DNA from: Balamuthia mandrillaris
Lineage: Eukaryota > Discosea > Longamoebia > Balamuthiidae
Assembly (NCBI GenBank): GCA_031835245.1
Contig: JAVKOQ010000396.1
Location: forward strand, 1-43,931
Direction: 5' to 3'
DNA: 43,931 nucleotides
The translations under genes and the position numbers were made by a program. Positions 11,108 to 25,141 of the stretch are shown here, in pieces (within the stretch, counting starts at the first letter, position 1; each line of letters begins with the position of its first letter). The notes below the pieces were generated by a model. The model searched no databases. It was not told the DNA's origin and worked only from the letters and a program-made list of their open reading frames with translations.

Positions 11108-11185
11108 ATGGAAAAGGTGACGCGGGTCAATGTCCACAAAAAAAGAAAAAAAAAGACGAAAAAGAAAAGACACAAAAAAAAATGA
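11108..11185 (+). promoter_or_regulatory. uORF overlapping the RRM-phosphatase start (ATGA)
   Basis: An upstream ATG at 11108 opens a 25-codon frame rich in Lys codons. Its TGA (11183-11185) overlaps the main start codon at 11182 as ATGA. A stop overlapping a start in this way can couple termination to reinitiation, and the run of AAA codons would slow ribosomes. Whether transcription begins upstream of 11108 cannot be seen. Confidence 0.4.
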
Positions 11186-12839
11186 TGGAAGCGCCTCAAG
11201 CACACGATGAGGAAAGTAAACTTGAGAGCGCTGGGTCAAAAATGCAAGCCATCCTCCTCGCCCATTTGGTGGTTTGGGTGAAAGGCCTTTCTCTGTCCTT
11301 TACAAACGACCGGCTGAGCGAATATTTCGGCTTTTGCGGACGCGTCATCTTTGCTTGTGTGGACAAGTACCAACAATTCTTTCCTTGTCTCCTTGTTCCT
11401 CTTCCTTCTTCTTCTTCTTCTTCTTTTTTCTTTTTGTACTTCTTCTTCTTTCTGATATGACATCTTTAAAAAAACAAGACAGGAAGGAGGTTTACTCTAC
11501 TTTGAAAGAGCCAATGCAGCAAAGACGGCTCTGCTCATGGACGGCGCAGTGGTGGACGGCTGTCGCCTCTCCGTCGAACTTCTCTACGCCTCCTCTCCTC
11601 TTTCCTCCTGCCCGAAACTGTTGCAGAGCTTCGCTGCGTTTCTCTCAGCTCCCCCTCTGCCTCCTCCTCCTTCCAACTACACACCCAGCAGCACCAATGC
11701 CACTAGCACGATTTGGACACCTTTTGCAGAGAGCTCATCTTCTTCATCTTCATCGTCATCTTCATCAACTTTTGTGCCTGCACATTATGTTTTGCCGGGA
11801 GCAGAGACCTCGCTCGACAATTCCCCTCTGGGAACACGCCACCATAAGCAGCATCCAACAAATCCTTTCTTGGAGGAGGATGATGAAGGAAAAGAGGATG
11901 AGGAGGAGAAAGAACGAAAAGAAGAGAAGGGAAAGAGAGGGCCGATGGTGGCATTGGTGCGGGACGAGGCGGCAGAGGAAGAGGCGGAGCTTGAGTACAG
12001 CGAGTCGGTTAGCTTTGATGCTCCTAACGCACGCCTCATATACAAGGCCAAGCCCATTCTCTTCAACTTCAGAGATGTTGCCTCCTTTGTGGTTACTGGG
12101 TACCTTGTTTCTGTTCTCTGTTTGCTCGTTGCCTTCTCTGCTCCTCTCTACTCTTTTATTTGCTTCTCTGTTCGTGCTACTCCTTTCTTTGTCTCTCTTA
12201 GCGGTTATCTCCTCTCTTTGATATGTGTTAACAAAAGATGGATTTGAAATATCTACAGTAAAGAGAAGAGTCCACTAAAAAGCGGGCAGGTATATCGTAG
12301 CGCATGTCTGTTTCGTGGTGGCAATGCAGTGGATCGTGAAGACGCGTTTGCAGCCATTTCCTACCTTCATCAACACTGCGGTATCAAAACTATTATTGAC
12401 CTTCGCTCCTCCGTAGAGAAAGGGTAGCATTGTCGTTCTTTTTATTTCTCTTTGCTCTCTTGTTCCTTTCGCTATTCCTCTACTTAACCTCTTTTTTTTT
12501 CCATTATTTATTACAGAGAAGATCCATTCGATGAGATTGCAGAACAACTCTATCCAACGGTCCCAGTACCATCAAGTGTAACGGCCTCTCCATTAGCTAG
12601 CAACAAGCCAAAACGATCCATTCTGTCCTCCCTTATTGGAGGTGAATACACATCAGGAATCCGAACGGACCTCAACATGCAGTACAAGCGCTACAACATC
12701 GACCTGGTAAACACCAACTTGAAGCTCAAGGGCCTGTTCTTGCCTTCTTCCTATAGCACCAAACTAAAGATGCTCACTTCGGCTTGGAACAGCATTCGCA
12801 ATCCGTCTTCCAACGATCTTTCCGAGGAGTTAAACAGTA

Positions 12840-12870
<31 letters not shown>

Positions 12871-14391
12871 GTTCTCTCTCTAGCTCTTCTCATTTGCAAA
12901 AAAGAAAGGCTAAATCTAATCTGTTTTCAAGAAACAACATCAGCTGCCTCTGCTGCTGCCACCATTACCCCCTCCTCCACCGAAGACATCAAATCTTCCA
13001 AACCCTCCACAACTGGCCTCATGAAGGAAGCCATCTCTCAAACCTTTGCTGAGGAGGTCTTTAACCAACTAGGCCTCTTCGGCTTCTCTAAGCTCATGCT
13101 TGTCCACTCCGGCCAAGAGATCGTTCGAGTGTTACGCATCTGCTCCATCCCAGAGAACCACCCTCTCATGTTCCACTGCAGCTCTGGCAAAGACCGAACG
13201 GGCATCATCGCCATGATGTTGCTCAGCCTTTGCAACATTCCCAAAGAGCAAATCGTTGAGCATTATCACCTCTCCGAGCGATTCCTGCGGTTCGTGGCAG
13301 ACGAGATTCGCAGAGACAACGTTCGTAAGAGGCTGTCGGAGGAGTTCGATGGCACCCCCAAGTATGTCATGTGGCAACTATTCGAGTTTGTGGAGGAGAA
13401 GTGGGGCTCTGTTTCTGGTTATCTGGCATTTCATGGCTTCGACTTACAAGAACAGAGGAAGCTACGCAAGCTGTTGTCAACGGAGGAGCATTATAAGCGA
13501 TTGATTCGACAACAACGCAAACTACAGGAACAAGAAGCTCAAAGAAAACAACAACACGAACAACAACATATTCGACCAACGAAAGCGGCGTCTGAACCTG
13601 TTTCTTTGCATACTTCACCGTCGTTTTATTCGATGACGGATAGGCCGACACGACTGGCTGAAATAGAGATAAAACGACGTCAAGAGAAGGAGATGCGAAG
13701 AGCGCAAAATCGAAGGAAAAAAGAAGGAAGAGGAGAAGGAGGGGGATACAATAGTCACCTTCTTGCTGGCGATGATGAAGATCATGGACATGAGCTTTCT
13801 TCTCTCAACAATAATGACGACAACTTTTTCAACACGACAAACCAAACTATGAACCAATACCCCTCCACGCCATCGTTGGCAGAGCCAGAAAAAGAGAAAG
13901 AGAAAGAGAAAGAAGAGGAAGAACCGATGGTCTCTCCTTCTTATTACTATCCCACTCTCAACGCATCCAAACCTGCTGTGGAAGATCCCTTTTTCTCTGA
14001 ACAGACACCTCTGTACCACCAACATCCTTCTTCATCTACGCTTCCTCCACCTATTCATTTCCCAGCCCCACAAATTACTTTGTCCTCCCAACCGCAGTAT
14101 TATGCTCAACCATTGCCTCCTCTGCCTTCGGACCTGCCCAACCAACAACAGCAACTGCCAGCAGTGCTTCACCCCCCTCCCATGTACAGTCCCATCGTTC
14201 CGCATCCCACTGCCAACAATAATAACAACCAACAACCCCTCTTCAACGATAATGCCGCTTTGTCATCTTCCGTTCAACAACATCAGCCGTATCGCCATCA
14301 GCAGTCTACACCGAATCTGGGTGCGGCCGTGCCTGTTTCACGAAAGAGCAGGATCAAAGCCAAACTCAAGGATCATTTCGCTTTTGAGTGA
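11182..14391 (+). CDS. RRM and tyrosine-phosphatase (Y_phosphatase3-type) fusion protein
   Basis: Five exons (11182-11366, 11479-12099, 12259-12423, 12517-12836, 12932-14391) give about 916 residues. Residues ~27-95 read as a divergent RNA-recognition motif: strand VVWVKGLS, helix NDRLSEYFGFCG, strand RVIFACVDK, then GGLLYFERANAAKTAL and GAVVDGCRLSVELL. After a Ser- and Asp/Glu-rich linker comes a tyrosine/lipid phosphatase of the bacterial/fungal Y_phosphatase3 kind: ILFNFRDVASF, SGQVYRSACLFR, IKTIIDLRSSVEKG and the catalytic loop HCSSGKDRTGI (nucleophile C513, Arg519, Asp518). The last ~400 residues are low-complexity with Pro, Gln and Asn. The RRM and the phosphatase start (NFRD) lie in the same exon, so the fusion does not depend on a splice guess. 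The RNP1-like strand is weak, so RNA binding is probable rather than sure. Confidence 0.82.
12848..12872 (+). repeat. (CT)n in intron of the RRM-phosphatase gene
   Basis: A short CT dinucleotide run just inside the last intron, pyrimidine-rich on the coding strand. Confidence 0.85.
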
Positions 14392-14457
14392 TTCCAACAA
14401 ACCTTTCGATGGCTCTCACCCTCGTGTCTTCCAGTTTTTGCAAAAAAAGAGTGGTTG

Positions 14458-14459
<2 letters not shown>

Positions 14460-14507
<48 letters not shown>
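14460..14507 (+). repeat. (CT)n microsatellite between two + strand genes
   Basis: About 46 bases of CT lie in the 307-base gap between the RRM-phosphatase stop and the cyclin start. It is probably 3' or 5' untranslated sequence. The rest of the gap shows nothing further. Confidence 0.9.
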
Positions 14508-14510
<3 letters not shown>

Positions 14511-14698
14511 GTAATTTTTGTTTTGTAGTCAACCTTTCATGACGTCGTGAAATTTAAATACTATCGTGACGGCACGAAGCGACGGAATCTTTTCTTCGAA
14601 AGAAAGTTGTGAAAAACGTAGCAAACAAACGAACAAGAACCACCAAACAAAACCTGGATTCCCCTCTCTTTGGTTTTGATCTTTGCTTTTTTTTTTTA

Positions 14699-16723
<2,025 letters not shown>

Positions 16724-16794
16724 CAACTGCTCCACCCCTCAAGGGGCATGGTTTGGTCCTACAGCTCAGGAAAGATTTTGCACTCTTGGAAAGA

Positions 16795-16795
16795 G

Positions 16796-16865
<70 letters not shown>
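16795..16865 (+). repeat. (GAAA)n microsatellite
   Basis: About 70 bases of GAAA units begin ~70 bases after the cyclin stop, in the spacer before the PIP-box protein. Confidence 0.93.
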
Positions 16866-16985
16866 GGTATGGTAGTCTTCCTGGAGTGGTGGCCAACACT
16901 TTGAAACTTGGGACCGTGTTTTTCCGCTCTTTTCTTTCCAAGAAATTTTTCAAAAAAGTGACCTGCAAACAAACGAGTAGCGGCC

Positions 16986-18774
16986 ATGAGGAAGAACCCG
17001 GCAGCGGGCGGAGCTGGGCAGGAGGTGTGGTTAGTGCTGCGCGAAGAGGGACGTGACCGGCCTGTTGTCGAGGTGCACCTCAAACCGAACCATGGCTCCG
17101 TGCCTGCGGAGGAGACTTTGAGGTGGAAAGCGACTGCCAAATTGCGCAACAAAGAGATATGGGGCTCGCCCACCACGCTGTGCGTGGCCACCGATGCTTC
17201 GCCTTCTCTTGCTTCTTTGCCTGTTGAGGATGGTAAAGCGGAACCACCAGCTGTGCCGCTCCACTACAAAGTAGAACTGTTAAAAAGTGCGCTTCAGAAA
17301 GCGGTTCGTCGGCGTAAGACGTGGACAGGTACAGCGCCCTTCCATCGCTTCTCTGCTTCTCTCTTTCTGACTGCATTCGTGAATAGCTGTAAGAGTGGCA
17401 CACCAGCTGATGGAACAGGACATTGGTCAGTTCCTACGACGACTCCCAGTCATCATAATGGAAGATGCGGTGCTCCCTCCAGCTAGACTTTCAGCCACTG
17501 GGGACGAGGAACAAAGCTGGCCTGGACTGGGTTTAGTGGTGTGGTTGATGGTGGCTCATTCCAAAGGATGGAATGTTACCCGCGGGCAACGTATTGCTCT
17601 GTTGCAGCTTGTGCATCAAGTGGCTGCCACCCCCTATCACGATCTTATCCCGAAGCTTGAGCCTCGAGAACTTATCCCCACACCTTCTCTTTTATCTTTT
17701 TTCGTACGTGTTTCCATCCCCTTTGTGCTGGTCCTCCCTCTTCATCTCTTTTCCTTCCTTTCTTTCTTGTCTGCCTCCTTCTTCTTCGTTTCCTAACATA
17801 AGGAAATGTAGGAGGATGAAGAGGATGCAGGGAAATCGATGTACAGAAGAGCAACACTGACGGCGCTGTTGATCCGCGCAAGTTACGGTGGAATGAAAGG
17901 AGACGTGGAGATGCTAAGGGGATTTGCGTGCATTTGGGCGCAACGGTGGCAACATTATGCTCCACAATGGGAGTTCATTCTTTCTGAAATTGTATATCCT
18001 AGAGCGCTGCAAAGGGAGACTGCCAGAGTGAAGGCGTACTTCTACGGTAGCTTGCAAGGCACTGACGAAAGCGACCGAGAAGAAGACGCTGCTGTCACTG
18101 CTGTTGCTACTGGAGAAACAAGCAAAACACGTGGAATTGGGACGTTAAAAGCTAGAGACAAATTGCCAGAAGCAGTTGACTTTCACTGTTTTCCTGGCAT
18201 GATTAGGCGAATTCAAGAGCTGCACCTTCAACGAACGGGAAGAAATTGCGAAGAAGGGCAGATTAAAAGTGCTATATGGCACCATCGTAGCGGATGGTAT
18301 GAAAAAACCTGCATGAGCGCAGAGCAGGATCCTCTTTTCCCGGTTTTATTTTATAGACATCATCCAGAGAGAAGTCTCCAAACAACTGGTGCAGCAGAGG
18401 AAGGAACATCGAAAGAACACGAACGAAAGGACAATGCACAAAGCAAACGTGCAGAGGAACTGCGGTTAGGAAGCGAGTGGGAAGAACAACGAAGGATTTC
18501 CACGCAAGCGTTTTGGGATGATATAAAGCCTTCTGTGGAAGAAGTAACAGCATTACCCTTTTACTGGCGACCACAAAGAGATTCCAAAAGCATCGGAGGC
18601 GGTACAAATGTGCAACAGAACCAAACCAACTTGAAACGAAAGCGTGCATCTCTGGATACTACGGCACCACCAACCTCTGACAGTGCTGCCAACCAAGATA
18701 AAAAGAAGAGCAGACAAAGCTCCCTACTTGCTTTCTTTTCAAACAAGCCACAACCGTCACCCAACATCGAGTAG
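16986..18774 (+). CDS. Unknown protein with a C-terminal PCNA-interaction (PIP) box
   Basis: Three exons (16986-17328, 17387-17703, 17812-18774) give about 540 residues. I cannot name the family. It looks globular and well structured: LLKSALQKAVRRRKTW, VRVAHQLMEQDIGQFLRRLP followed by VIIMEDAV, then a Trp-rich helical block (GLVVWLMVAHSKGW) and LLIRASYGGMKGDVEML. Later blocks include AVDFHCFPGMIRRIQELH and IKSAIWHHRSGWYEKT. The extreme C-terminus is basic and carries QSSLLAFF (residues 522-529), a full Q-x-x-L-x-x-F-F PIP box preceded by KKKSR. Proteins with such tails bind the sliding clamp and act at replication or repair, so a nuclear DNA-metabolism role is inferred. The gene lies just downstream of a cyclin on the same strand. 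Confidence 0.68.
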
Positions 18775-18802
18775 TAGTTTAATAAAGAAGAAATCTTTAC
18801 AT

Positions 18803-18803
<1 letters not shown>

Positions 18804-18834
<31 letters not shown>
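18804..18834. repeat. (GA)n between convergent 3' ends
   Basis: A GA run of ~30 bases followed by GAGAAA-type sequence, in the 120-base gap between the PIP-box gene stop and the phosphatidylserine synthase stop. Confidence 0.88.
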
Positions 18835-18835
<1 letters not shown>

Positions 18836-18894
18836 AAAAAGGGAGAGAGAGAAAGAGAGAAAGAATGGATAGAAAGAAAACTCGGATTCGTGGC

Positions 18895-19334
18895 TCATTT
18901 GACTTTCTTGACTGGCTGGTTTCGTCGTGCGGCCAACCTGAAAGACACGTAACTGGCAGGGAAACTGAGGTAATAGACAGCAGCCAAAGCAAGGAAGGTG
19001 CGCCAAGGAGCCACAACGAAGCCAGCGATGCACCCCAATACACCACCCAACACAATCAGCAACTTGCCACCACGCAGCCATGACTTGTTCAGCAGCTTTG
19101 AAGAGAAAGTGGGGAGCTTTGAGATGCACACAAAGCCCACCAACAACGTGTAGACCACTAGGGCCAAGGGTTGCGCCTTCACTAGCATTTGGAAGAGTAG
19201 AGGGAACTCAAAGGAAAAGATGATCGGGATTAACGCAAGGAAGGCACCAGCAGGGGCCGGAACTCCCATGAAATAGCTCCTAGACCACTGTGAAGGCCAA
19301 GTGGAGGAAGTTGGAGGAGACGGGTGACTATGAG

Positions 19335-19390
<56 letters not shown>

Positions 19391-20037
19391 AAGAGAGGGA
19401 GAGAGAAGAGGGCTACCTGAGCAGCGTTAAAATCGATTCCAGCATTAAAACGGGCGAGCCTACAAGCCTATTGTTTCACGCAGAGCAAATAAAGTTAGGT
19501 ATTCGACAGGAAGACGGCCAAGATATGAGAGTTGAACCAAAGAAAAGAGTTCGAAAAGAGGGCGAAGAAAAAAAAGATCAGAGGAATGAAATAGAGGAAA
19601 TAGTGGTGGGAGGTTAAAAAAACGAACCATGCACATGACGTAAACGAGACACGCAGCGAAGCCAACCCAGTTTAGCTCGTGTAAGGACCACAGGTACAAC
19701 ACTATGCTTGGCGTCACACCAAAATTTACCAAGTCCATGAGGCTGTCCAGTTGAGCGCCAAACTCAGAAGACGCTGTTCTCCCCAGAGGTTAGCATGTTG
19801 GATACAATGACACGGAAGGAAGGGGGTACCTCCAAGGGCTCTGGCCGCGGGACCATCCAGAGTGTCCAAGATGCCTGCAACAAGAATGACTATGACACAC
19901 CAGCCATACAATCCCTTCAGCGCAAAATGCACTGCTGATAAACCAGTAGCGCATGCCAAGAGCGTGATGGCGTTTGGGACCCAGTAACGCCAGTATTTGG
20001 GAGCAAAGCCATCCGGCAGCAGCAGTGACTCTCCCAT
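18895..20037 (-). CDS. CDP-diacylglycerol-serine O-phosphatidyltransferase (phosphatidylserine synthase)
   Basis: Four exons on the - strand (20037-19830, 19773-19628, 19467-19417, 19287-18895) give about 265 residues. It is an integral membrane enzyme of the CDP-alcohol phosphotransferase family. The full signature D-x2-D-G-x2-A-R-x8-G-x3-D-x3-D is present as D58, D61, G62, A65, R66, G75, D79 and D83. It is split by an intron after residue 69 yet perfectly spaced. ACRLARFNAGIDF after the motif is typical of the serine-specific (Pss/Cho1) branch. Six or more hydrophobic helices follow (e.g. FLALIPIIFSFEFPLLFQ). The basic C-terminus ends in QPVKKVK, compatible with a lysine ER-retention tail. 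It makes phosphatidylserine in the ER. An alternative in-frame ATG lies upstream at 20085. Confidence 0.9.
19338..19388 (-). repeat. (GA)n in intron of phosphatidylserine synthase
   Basis: About 50 bases of GA on the + strand, hence CT on the coding strand, inside the third intron (19288-19416). Confidence 0.93.
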
Positions 20038-20348
20038 CTTTCTTTTCTTTTTTTCACACACAAAAAAACCTTCCTTAAATATCACCTTAAAATAATGTGA
20101 TTCAAATATTTAATAAAATCGATATTTTGTTTAAATAATTAAATAAAAATTGTGAGCCTATCGATAAAATGAAAGGAGAAGGGGAGCACCACGATAGCCG
20201 CAAAAGTAGGCCGAGAGGAGTGGAAGCGTAAAAGGATGTGTTTGCGATGTTTGTACGTTGCAGTGATGGCACGGCTGGGTTTTTGGCAGGCGTCGGTTTT
20301 TAGGGAGAACGAGGTAAATCGGGCGGTAGATGCAAAAAACATAGGCGA
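20038..20348. other. Intergenic, AT-rich next to the PSS start
   Basis: A 311-base spacer between the start of phosphatidylserine synthase and the stop of the eIF4E-like gene, both on the - strand. Bases 20075-20155 are very AT-rich with ATAAAATA/AATTAAAT stretches and may serve as promoter or 3'-end signals. I see no gene. Confidence 0.5.
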
Positions 20349-21840
20349 TCAGGAGGCGACAAGAATCTTCTTTGCATTCTTGTAGGTGCTCCTATCTTTG
20401 ATGGCGGATGAGTTGGTCTTGAATGAAAGGCTAACTTTGTTGTCCAGTCCTAATACTTCTTGTATCTTTTCTCTGTGATTTCCATCAAGTAACCAACAAC
20501 ACGGTGTGAGTGAAAGGGGTGATAACAAGAAATAATTGGAACACGAGAAGCATACCCGATCCTGTTTCGGACTTGAGGGTTGGTATGTTTCAACCAAACA
20601 GATAAAACGTTCTCTTTGCTGCGGATGCTGACAACAACACCGACAACAGCTGGGTCCTCAAACTCTTCTCCCAACGCCGCCATTACCTGTTTTCACTGCA
20701 TCGTCAACAACGTTCGTGCACAAAAAAAAAACAATAAAAAAATCTGAAACAAATTCTTTCTACTTACCAACTCTTCCCACTTCTGGTCTAATAGGCCTTC
20801 CTCTTTTCTTACTCGGACGATAAAGCATCCTCCTTTCGGGAATGTCTGAACCAATAAGACGAAACGAAGCGTGAGATCAAATAGCGAAAAGAGAATGGAA
20901 AGGAGGAACGAACCTCCCACATGGGAAGCAGGCGCTTGCGGAAGACATAGTAGTTACTCTCTTTAGGGAGTTCTTCGGGCCTTTTTAGCCAGCAATAATG
21001 TCTGTCGTAGGAGAATTATGTAAGCCGTGGTGTAAGTTTTTTTTTGTGACAGGTAGTGAAAGTTGCTCCGTTGAGTGAGGGAGAGATAGAGAGAGAACAT
21101 GGTACGTACGACCAAAACTCTTCCACAGTACGGAACAAAGAAAGGTGAGTGAGGTGGTCCTTGTGGTCGTCCAGGTCGCCGTTTTGGGAGTTGGCTTGCT
21201 TCTTGCCCTTGTTTTGGTTTTGGTTGCTGGTGGGGGTGTGGTGGTGCTTGCTCTTGCGAGAGTACCAAAAGGACCAAGCTGTGTGCAACTTGTGCTCTCC
21301 GAACAAAGGCAGCGTCTCCCACTGAATCGGTTCCACCGGTTCTTCGGGGAGGGAAGAGGACACTTGCGAGGAAGAACGCGACCGGTGACCACGGCTGTTG
21401 TTGACCATTCCTGAGTTGGTCCGCTTCCTACGGTTCTGAGCAGGGCTCTTGGTCTCGCTGGTAGTGCCGCCAGGGGCGGCAGCGCTGACCTGTTTGTTGA
21501 CGTTGGTGTTGCTCTTTTGACTGTTGCTTCGGCTTCTGTTTCCGCCTTTTTTGCTTCCGGTCCTTTCTCGTCGCTGTTTGCCGCTGGCCGTTCTCTCTCG
21601 CTTTTGTTTTTGGCTGCTGGTCCTGTCTCTTTTGCGCTGAGTGGCGTTGCTGTCCTTCCGGCTGCCCTCAGCCGCGGAGGTCTCCTTTTCGTTTTGTTTT
21701 TCTTGAGCCTCGTTCGTCTTTGGTTCCGAGACGACTTGCTCAGCTTCGTCTTTCTCCTTGGCGTCGCTATGAGGGGAGCCCACCTCGGCAACAGCTTCCT
21801 CCTTTACGGCCGGTGGCGTGTGCTGTTCACTCATTGTCAC
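20349..21840 (-). CDS. eIF4E-family cap-binding protein, 4EHP (class II)-like
   Basis: Five exons on the - strand (21840-21110, 21001-20914, 20845-20768, 20686-20556, 20472-20349) give about 383 residues. The eIF4E core starts near residue 170. LHTAWSFWYSRK has the FWYSR form typical of 4EHP rather than WALWFF of eIF4E1. SLFRTVEEFWS, SNYYVFRKRLLPMWE, GGCFIVRVRKEE, KWEELVMAALGEEFEDP and VGVVVSIRSKENVLSVWLK follow in order. W272 in PMWE is one of the two cap-stacking residues. Where the other aromatic should be there is a His/Asn/Gln-rich insert of about 35 residues, so cap affinity is uncertain. The N-terminal ~160 residues are basic and disordered with repeated RERT(A/G)S units. The family binds mRNA caps; class II members usually repress translation. 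Confidence 0.85.
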
Positions 21841-22101
21841 TCACTCGCTTTATCCCTCTGTTTTTTTTTTTTGAACGATTGTTATTCTTCGTTCACTTTT
21901 TTTTTCGACAAACAGAAAAAAAAATCAAAAAACCGAATAAAATATTGTTCATTTTTGTTGAATTAATAATGTCGACATTACAAATAAATAAATAAATAAA
22001 ACCAACTTATAGTGGCCTTCTCCTCCAAAAACAAAATGGGGAATCAGGAGGGCTGCTGCGTGACGAGAGAGAAAGAAGAAACGAAGCAAGTACTGCTGCT
22101 G

Positions 22102-25090
22102 TTACTTGCCGGTGGCAGCACGATCCTTCAGTTTGGAATGTGCTCTTAGTCGATGTACATTTCCTGTGAGCGAATGGTCGCCCGAGCTTTGCAACGAAAG
22201 AGTATGTAAGGGATTGATGTGCTTCACCTCCGAAGAGGAGGAGTGATGGACAGCTCCCGCTGAACTGGTTCTCTTGCGTAGCTCTTTGGAGGAGTGGTTT
22301 GGTATGATCGCTGCTCCGCTGTTGTTCGATGCTCCACTGCTGCTGCTGTTGTGACCCTCTTTGGATGATGGAGTAAGTATAGAATGACCAAAGACGGCAC
22401 TCGCGCTTTTCCGGTCTGTTTCAAGAGAGAGTGTGAGAGATGAATGACAGTTTATGGTTTGAGAGAGAGTGTGAGAGAGAACATGTGAGAGTTAACTTAC
22501 TTCGTGTAAGGGAGGTAGTAGGAGCAGAGTGTGCGGACTGTGAAGAAGTAGAGGAAGAGGAACTAGAAAGCTGGTCGCAAGAAGAGGAGGTAGTGCTGAT
22601 AGAAGGAGAACTGCTTTGCAGACTAGCGCGCCGCTTTCCTTCCTTTTGTTCCTTTTGTTCCTTGTGAGCTTTTTTAAGGTTGCTTTTCTTCGGGTCTCTT
22701 CGAAGGGAAGTCAGGGAATAAAACGCTTGCTTCTGCTTTCGTCGTTTGTTTTTGCCCAATCCCATGAACGAGCCTAATGTGTTCTTGCTAATGGTTCCGC
22801 TGCTCTTTGCAGAGTCTGTACTGGCTTCCTCGTCCTCGTCCTCTTCTTCCAAAATAGAGGCGATGAAGAGAGAGCTAGAGCTGTCTTTCCTCAGTTCTTC
22901 TTTTCCGATGGCTTCGTTCTCCTGCAACAGTGCGTTCAACCGCCGCTTCACTTTGGCCCGCTTCTCTCTTTCCTTGTCGGTTAGCTTTGTATGAAAAGGA
23001 TTACTCGGAGTGGGAAGCCCTGCAAAGGCAAAACTGCTCAGCCGATTGCTAAACGAGGAGTTGTTCTCTTTTTCTGGCTTGGGGTCTGCAGGTGGTTGGT
23101 CTGACGTCACATCCGTATGACCTCCGTTCTCCTCTTCACTCCCGCTACTGGCGGTAGTGGCGGTCTCATCGTTTATGTCGTAGTAGGTGTCTTTGACCAC
23201 TATTTTGGCGAGGGTTATTATTTCTGCGTTTTTAGCCTTGATCTCCGCTAACCGAATGGTCATGTCGTTCTTCTCTGCGAGCAGTTCTTCCATCCCTATT
23301 TTCATCTTGTCAACCAGTCGTTCTAACCTTGCATTTTCCTTCAACGCGGATTCTAGTCTCAACCATAATTTCTATTTCCGCCGGAAAACAAATAAATGGA
23401 GAGGTAGAGATAGAGAGAGTAAATTAGTTCATCGACCAGCAAAAAGTAGGAATAAAACGGAACCTGTTGTACTTCTAACGAGTCTTTCTCCAAAAGTTTG
23501 GGTGCAACGTGCATTGTATCCACATCTCTGGCCGGTTCGGCGTCATCTTCATCTTCTACGTTGTCCTGCTCAAAGAATAAGAGGGGAGGTTTGGAAAGGT
23601 AAGACCATAATCTCTAGCAAACCTTAATTACAGTTTGTACAGATTGTCCGTCTGCGTCTTCTTCTGCTTTCCCATTCGCAGTGGCTGATGCTTTAGTTGC
23701 CTCTATGCCTTTTCGTATAGAAGAAGGCCCGTCTCGACGGCCCGACGCAACATTTGTTGTTGCTCCATTTTGGGTTGGCACAGCTGGGCTCGCCTTTTTG
23801 TCATCGTCACCTATGGTTCGAGAGTAAACGGTAGGGCTATCCAGTTCACCGTCTTCTTCCTCCTCTCTTGCTTTTTCGTGCTGTTGCTTTGCTGGCTCAT
23901 CACCAGCCACTTCTGCGTGCTCATCGTTGGCATCGGGTAGTACTAAGTTTTCCAGCTCAAGTTGTACTCCTGTTTGTTGTTTCAAAATGTTTGGTTAGAA
24001 TAAAGAACTGTGCTCATTTATCAGCTAATACCAACCCTTTTTCTTCTTCTCTTTGTATTTTCTTGGGTCTTCGATCACTAATGGCCCAATGCATTTAAGT
24101 TTTTTTTTTTTGTTTAAAAAAGAAACAGGTTAACAAAGTCAGAGCGATGAAGAGGGAGGAAGGAGGGACCTTCTAAAAGCTCAGGTGTTGCCAAATCGCA
24201 ACCGGCAATCTCGCCACTTTCAGAGTCTGTTTTTTCCACCAGCATTATGACAGGTTTGCCTTCCCTCTATCGTATTTGAAGTATTCATATAAGCAAAACA
24301 GCCTTTTTAAGGTGGCCATAAGAGAAGAGTACGTACCTCCCGAAGGGCTATAACTGTATCTTTGGCATTAACAATCCAGGGATGCTCTAAAAGTTCGACC
24401 GCAGAAGGGCGATGGTTGGGATCCTTCCTCCAACATTTGAGCAGAAAATCAGCCAGGTCATCAGATATGTTTTCTGGCAGCGGAGGGTGCTTATCCGACA
24501 CTATCCGAAACATTGCGGCCATCGCTGGCTGCTGAAAGTATGGCGGTTCTCCTCTGATCAGTTGAACAACAAGGCAACCAACACTCCTATATAAATGAAT
24601 TAGTCTCAGAAAGTTTGATCAGACAGAGGTTGTTTTGAAGATGATGCGGTTCCGGTCTCATCAGAAAAAAAAAAGAAGAAGAAGAAATAGGAGAAAAGAA
24701 AAAGAAGGAGAGGGTAGGAGTAAAACAGTATGCGCACCATATGTCAGACCGAAGAGAATGGCCAGATATTTCGATGACCTCGGGTGCCACTAGCAAAATG
24801 CGTTAGAAGCGTATGATATGATACAAGACCCGATTTCGCTAATGAGATAGAACGAGGGAAAAAAGCACTTACTCCAGTAAGGGGTGCCCACTACAGAAAA
24901 CCGCTTCTCGCTTTCATTTACAGTTGCACTGACGCCAAAGTCTGCCAACTGCAAACACCGCCAACACCATCGATGGAGTTAGTTGGGTGCAAATAGATGG
25001 GCCGTACATAGGAACTTACCTTTATTGTGCCTTCCTTTGTTATCAGGATATTGGATCTGTATTCACCATTGAGCGTTACAGGAGAGAAGG

Positions 25091-25141
<51 letters not shown>

